Source of the DNA: Gemmatimonadaceae bacterium
Lineage (GTDB): Bacteria; Gemmatimonadota; Gemmatimonadetes; Gemmatimonadales; Gemmatimonadaceae
Assembly: GCA_036496605.1 (NCBI GenBank)
Contig: DASXKV010000019.1
Location: forward strand, 1 to 33,429
Direction: 5' to 3'
DNA length: 33,429 nucleotides
The notes beneath the pieces were generated by a model. It ran no database searches, was not told the origin of the DNA, and was given only the letters and a program-made list of their open reading frames with translations. The position numbers and the translations under genes are program-made. This document shows, piece after piece, positions 32,032 to 33,429 of the stretch (within the stretch, counting starts at the first letter, position 1; the number at the start of each line of letters is the position of its first letter).

Positions 32032-32116
32032 GGTAGAGGGCTGTGGGTAGAGGGTAGAGGGTTGCGGGTAGAGAGCGAAAACGCTCTGCCCACAACCCTC
32101 TGCCCGCAACCCTCTA
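32030..32116. repeat. G-rich heptad array between convergent genes
   Basis: From 32031 the plus strand reads six GGG triplets each separated by exactly four bases (TAGA, CTGT, TAGA, TAGA, TTGC). After GAGAGCGAAAACGCTCT it has the C-rich mirror to 32116. TAG in this unit provides the stop codons of both convergent neighbours (32029-32031 on plus, 32114-32116 on minus). The strand composition fits a four-stack quadruplex consensus, and the two halves could also form one long hairpin with a GAAAA-type loop. Confidence 0.85.
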
Positions 32117-32377
32117 GTCTTCGGCCCGCTCCGCTCGCCGTTCCTCACGTGCCTCGATCTCGGCGTCGGTGACTTCACCGACCTCGTCGAGCGACGCGCC
32201 GTGCTCGGCGATGCGCTGTCGCTCGCTTGTCTGATCGCGTTCCGTATTTGCGATGTTCGCCCCGGCGAAACTCCGGCCGTGCATTACGTCTTTGCCACGA
32301 GTATCCTCGCGGCTGTCATCGGATTCGTCCTGCTCACGCGGATGCTGGGGGTCGCCCGCTCGGTCGCGATCGGTCAT
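32114..32377 (-). CDS. Small highly charged protein
   Basis: An 87-residue hydrophilic protein from ATG 32377, chosen for its clear GGAGA at a spacing of six bases. The sequence is rich in Asp, Glu, Arg and Gln (MTDRDRAGDPQHPREQ, TDAEIEAREERRAERAED), with no hydrophobic core and a probable disordered or helical C-terminus. I recognise no family. It converges with the TonB-plug gene and is divergent from the PAP2 gene. It could be a stress-related disordered protein, but nothing proves that. Confidence 0.6.
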   Translation of the reverse strand: MTDRDRAGDPQHPREQDESDDSREDTRGKDVMHGRSFAGANIANTERDQTSERQRIAEHGASLDEVGEVTDAEIEAREERRAERAED

Positions 32378-32489
32378 TGATGGTCTCCGTTGATGTGGTG
32401 GCGGCGCGTGCTGCGCTACGCAACACGACGGCAGCAACCGTTCCACATGATCATCGCGCGCTGGCGCGCTCCCTGCTCAGGCAGCTTGG

Positions 32490-33179
32490 GTGAACCAGCA
32501 CGACAGCAGGAGCCAAAAAACGCGAGACGAGCGCCCGTGGTGGCGTCAGCGCTGGCTGACGATTGCCGCGGGTTATTCGTTCGCGTTCCTCACCGGAATG
32601 GCCGTCGCCGGCTGGACGAAACGGTACGGCGATTGGCAGCACGGCACGAGATGGGAACGATCGCTCATGATCGCGGCGCACGTGCATCTGCCAACCTGGG
32701 CGGACCGACTGCTCCTCATGACTCCCTGGTTAGGCACCAACATCACGCTCATTCCTGGCGTGCTCGCCGGCGTGTGGTGGTTGTGGAGCAGGATGAAGCG
32801 CCCGCATCTCGCGATGCGGCTGCTCATCGTTCAGATCGGGAGCTACACGCTGAACCCGGCACTGAAGGATCTGTACGACCGTCCACGCCCAGACCTCTTC
32901 GAGCGCCGCGGTTGGTACGGTTGGTCTGCCTACCCCAGCGGCCACGCCATCGCCAGTATCGCCGTTCTCTTCACCGTGTGCGCCATCCTGCACCGCGAGC
33001 GGGGGTGGGCGTGGACGTACTGGGTGCTGGTTCCGATCTCGCTGATGAGTCTTTACTCACGGATTTATCTGGGAGTACACTGGCCGATCGATGTTCTCGC
33101 CGGTGTTCTGGTGGGAATAGTGTGGCTCGTCATGACGTCGATCGCGTTCAGGGAAGGGGCGCGCGCGGCGAAAGACTAG
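32490..33179 (+). CDS. PAP2-family membrane phosphatase
   Basis: A 229-residue membrane protein of the type 2 phosphatidic acid phosphatase superfamily, which removes phosphate from lipid phosphates such as phosphatidic acid or undecaprenyl pyrophosphate. All three motifs are present: Kx6RP in KDLYDRPRP (126-134), PSGH (149-152) and SRx5Hx3D in SRIYLGVHWPID (190-201). Five or six hydrophobic segments surround them. The start is GTG 32490, with AGG eight bases upstream. It is followed immediately by tandem repeats and a hairpin. The substrate is not predictable from sequence. Confidence 0.92.
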   Translation: MNQHDSRSQKTRDERPWWRQRWLTIAAGYSFAFLTGMAVAGWTKRYGDWQHGTRWERSLMIAAHVHLPTWADRLLLMTPWLGTNITLIPGVLAGVWWLWSRMKRPHLAMRLLIVQIGSYTLNPALKDLYDRPRPDLFERRGWYGWSAYPSGHAIASIAVLFTVCAILHRERGWAWTYWVLVPISLMSLYSRIYLGVHWPIDVLAGVLVGIVWLVMTSIAFREGARAAKD

Positions 33180-33234
33180 AAGGGCGCGTCGAGAAGGGCG
33201 CGTCGAATACAGCGCGTCGAATACAGCGCGTCGA
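33179..33234. repeat. 14-bp tandem repeats after the PAP2 gene
   Basis: Two GAAGGGCGCGTCGA units (33179-33192, 33193-33206) are followed by two ATACAGCGCGTCGA units (33207-33220, 33221-33234), all sharing the core GCGCGTCGA. The first unit begins on the last base of the PAP2 stop codon. The core is the reverse complement of the array at the window end. Confidence 0.9.
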
Positions 33235-33256
33235 AACAAGCGTACAAAGAATGAAA

Positions 33257-33290
33257 CGGGCGCTGCGCCGTAGGCGCGCGCCCGATTTCC
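33257..33290 (+). terminator. Candidate terminator of the PAP2 gene
   Basis: CGGGCGCTGCGCC (33257-33269), loop GTA, and GGCGCGCGCCCG (33273-33284) form a strong GC hairpin with one bulged T. ATTTCC and ATTT follow, a weak T-tract. It sits between the two 14-bp tandem arrays and is a plausible transcript end for the PAP2 gene. Confidence 0.6.
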
Positions 33291-33317
33291 TTATTTGCGG
33301 GAGGTTCGACGCCGTCT

Positions 33318-33429
33318 GCGACGCGCCCCTCTCGACGCGCCCCTCTCGACGCGCCCCTCTCGACGCGCCCCTCTCGACGCGCCCCTCTCGACGCGCCCCT
33401 CTCGACGCGCCCCTCTCGACGCGCCCCTC
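33318..33429. repeat. 14-bp tandem array running off the window
   Basis: Seven perfect TCGACGCGCCCCTC units (33332-33429) are preceded by one imperfect unit (33318-33331), and the array continues past the end. The unit is the reverse complement of GAAGGGCGCGTCGA at 33179-33206 with one mismatch. With no spacers between units, it is a minisatellite-like array and not a CRISPR. Confidence 0.95.

Noticed and set aside
33318-33429. CRISPR array
   Set aside because: Units are contiguous 14-mers without unique spacers, and no cas gene is nearby.

Overview
The window is a GC-rich chromosomal segment (roughly two-thirds G+C by eye) with about 22 protein genes, one leader peptide, two decayed genes and an unusual number of intergenic repeats. 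It has no rRNA, tRNA, phage, transposase or CRISPR. Three traits suggest a Gemmatimonadota-like soil bacterium, or less likely Acidobacteriota: a stand-alone MacB/FtsX 'orphan' permease, several lipoproteins and TonB-plug proteins with carboxypeptidase-regulatory-like domains, and the dispersed inverted repeat read as HPERSEGS in translation. This is inference from gene content, not a phylogeny.

Layout. 1-715 has no convincing gene, only repeats. 716-3960 (minus) holds a metallophosphoesterase lipoprotein and a large Ig/propeller-like lipoprotein; a further lipoprotein with a TonB-C-like end is divergent (4143-5612). 5625-6441 (minus) is an ArsR/SRPBCC pair with a visible promoter and operator. 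6538-8005 is a decay zone: a dehydrogenase relic and an alpha/beta hydrolase that has lost its nucleophile region. 8019-9902 (minus) is a divergent gamma-glutamyltransferase and 9983-10717 a small membrane protein. 10895-12461 (minus) is the aromatic amino acid entry operon: a leaderless promoter, a 28-residue leader peptide with six tyrosine codons in a run of seven, an intrinsic terminator, DAHP synthase and chorismate mutase. 12528-15023 is the orphan permease. 15052-21028 (minus) is a complete RND efflux operon (fusion protein, pump, outer-membrane channel). 21392-23424 is a two-gene unit (polytopic membrane protein plus von Willebrand A lipoprotein). 23501-27120 (minus) holds a secreted amidase and a TPR-like protein with an HExxH motif; 27209-27979 is a DUF4097-like beta-solenoid. 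27995-30443 (minus) is a pantothenate operon (DUF2520 protein, panC, panB). 30571-33179 holds a TonB-plug protein, a small charged protein and a PAP2 phosphatase. The window ends in 14-bp tandem arrays.

The strongest new observation is the tyrosine attenuator ahead of the DAHP synthase gene. The leader peptide, an antiterminator segment able to pair with the terminator's 5' arm, and the terminator with its T-tract are all visible in 180 bases. Three DNA-level patterns also stand out. The octamer CGTTAGGC occurs at least 22 times on both strands and in several reading frames. G-rich arrays with a seven-base period (GGGNNNN) form inverted repeats between genes and supply stop codons to convergent neighbours. 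Copies of the HPERSEGS repeat have entered coding sequence, once in frame within the signal-peptide region of an efflux channel.
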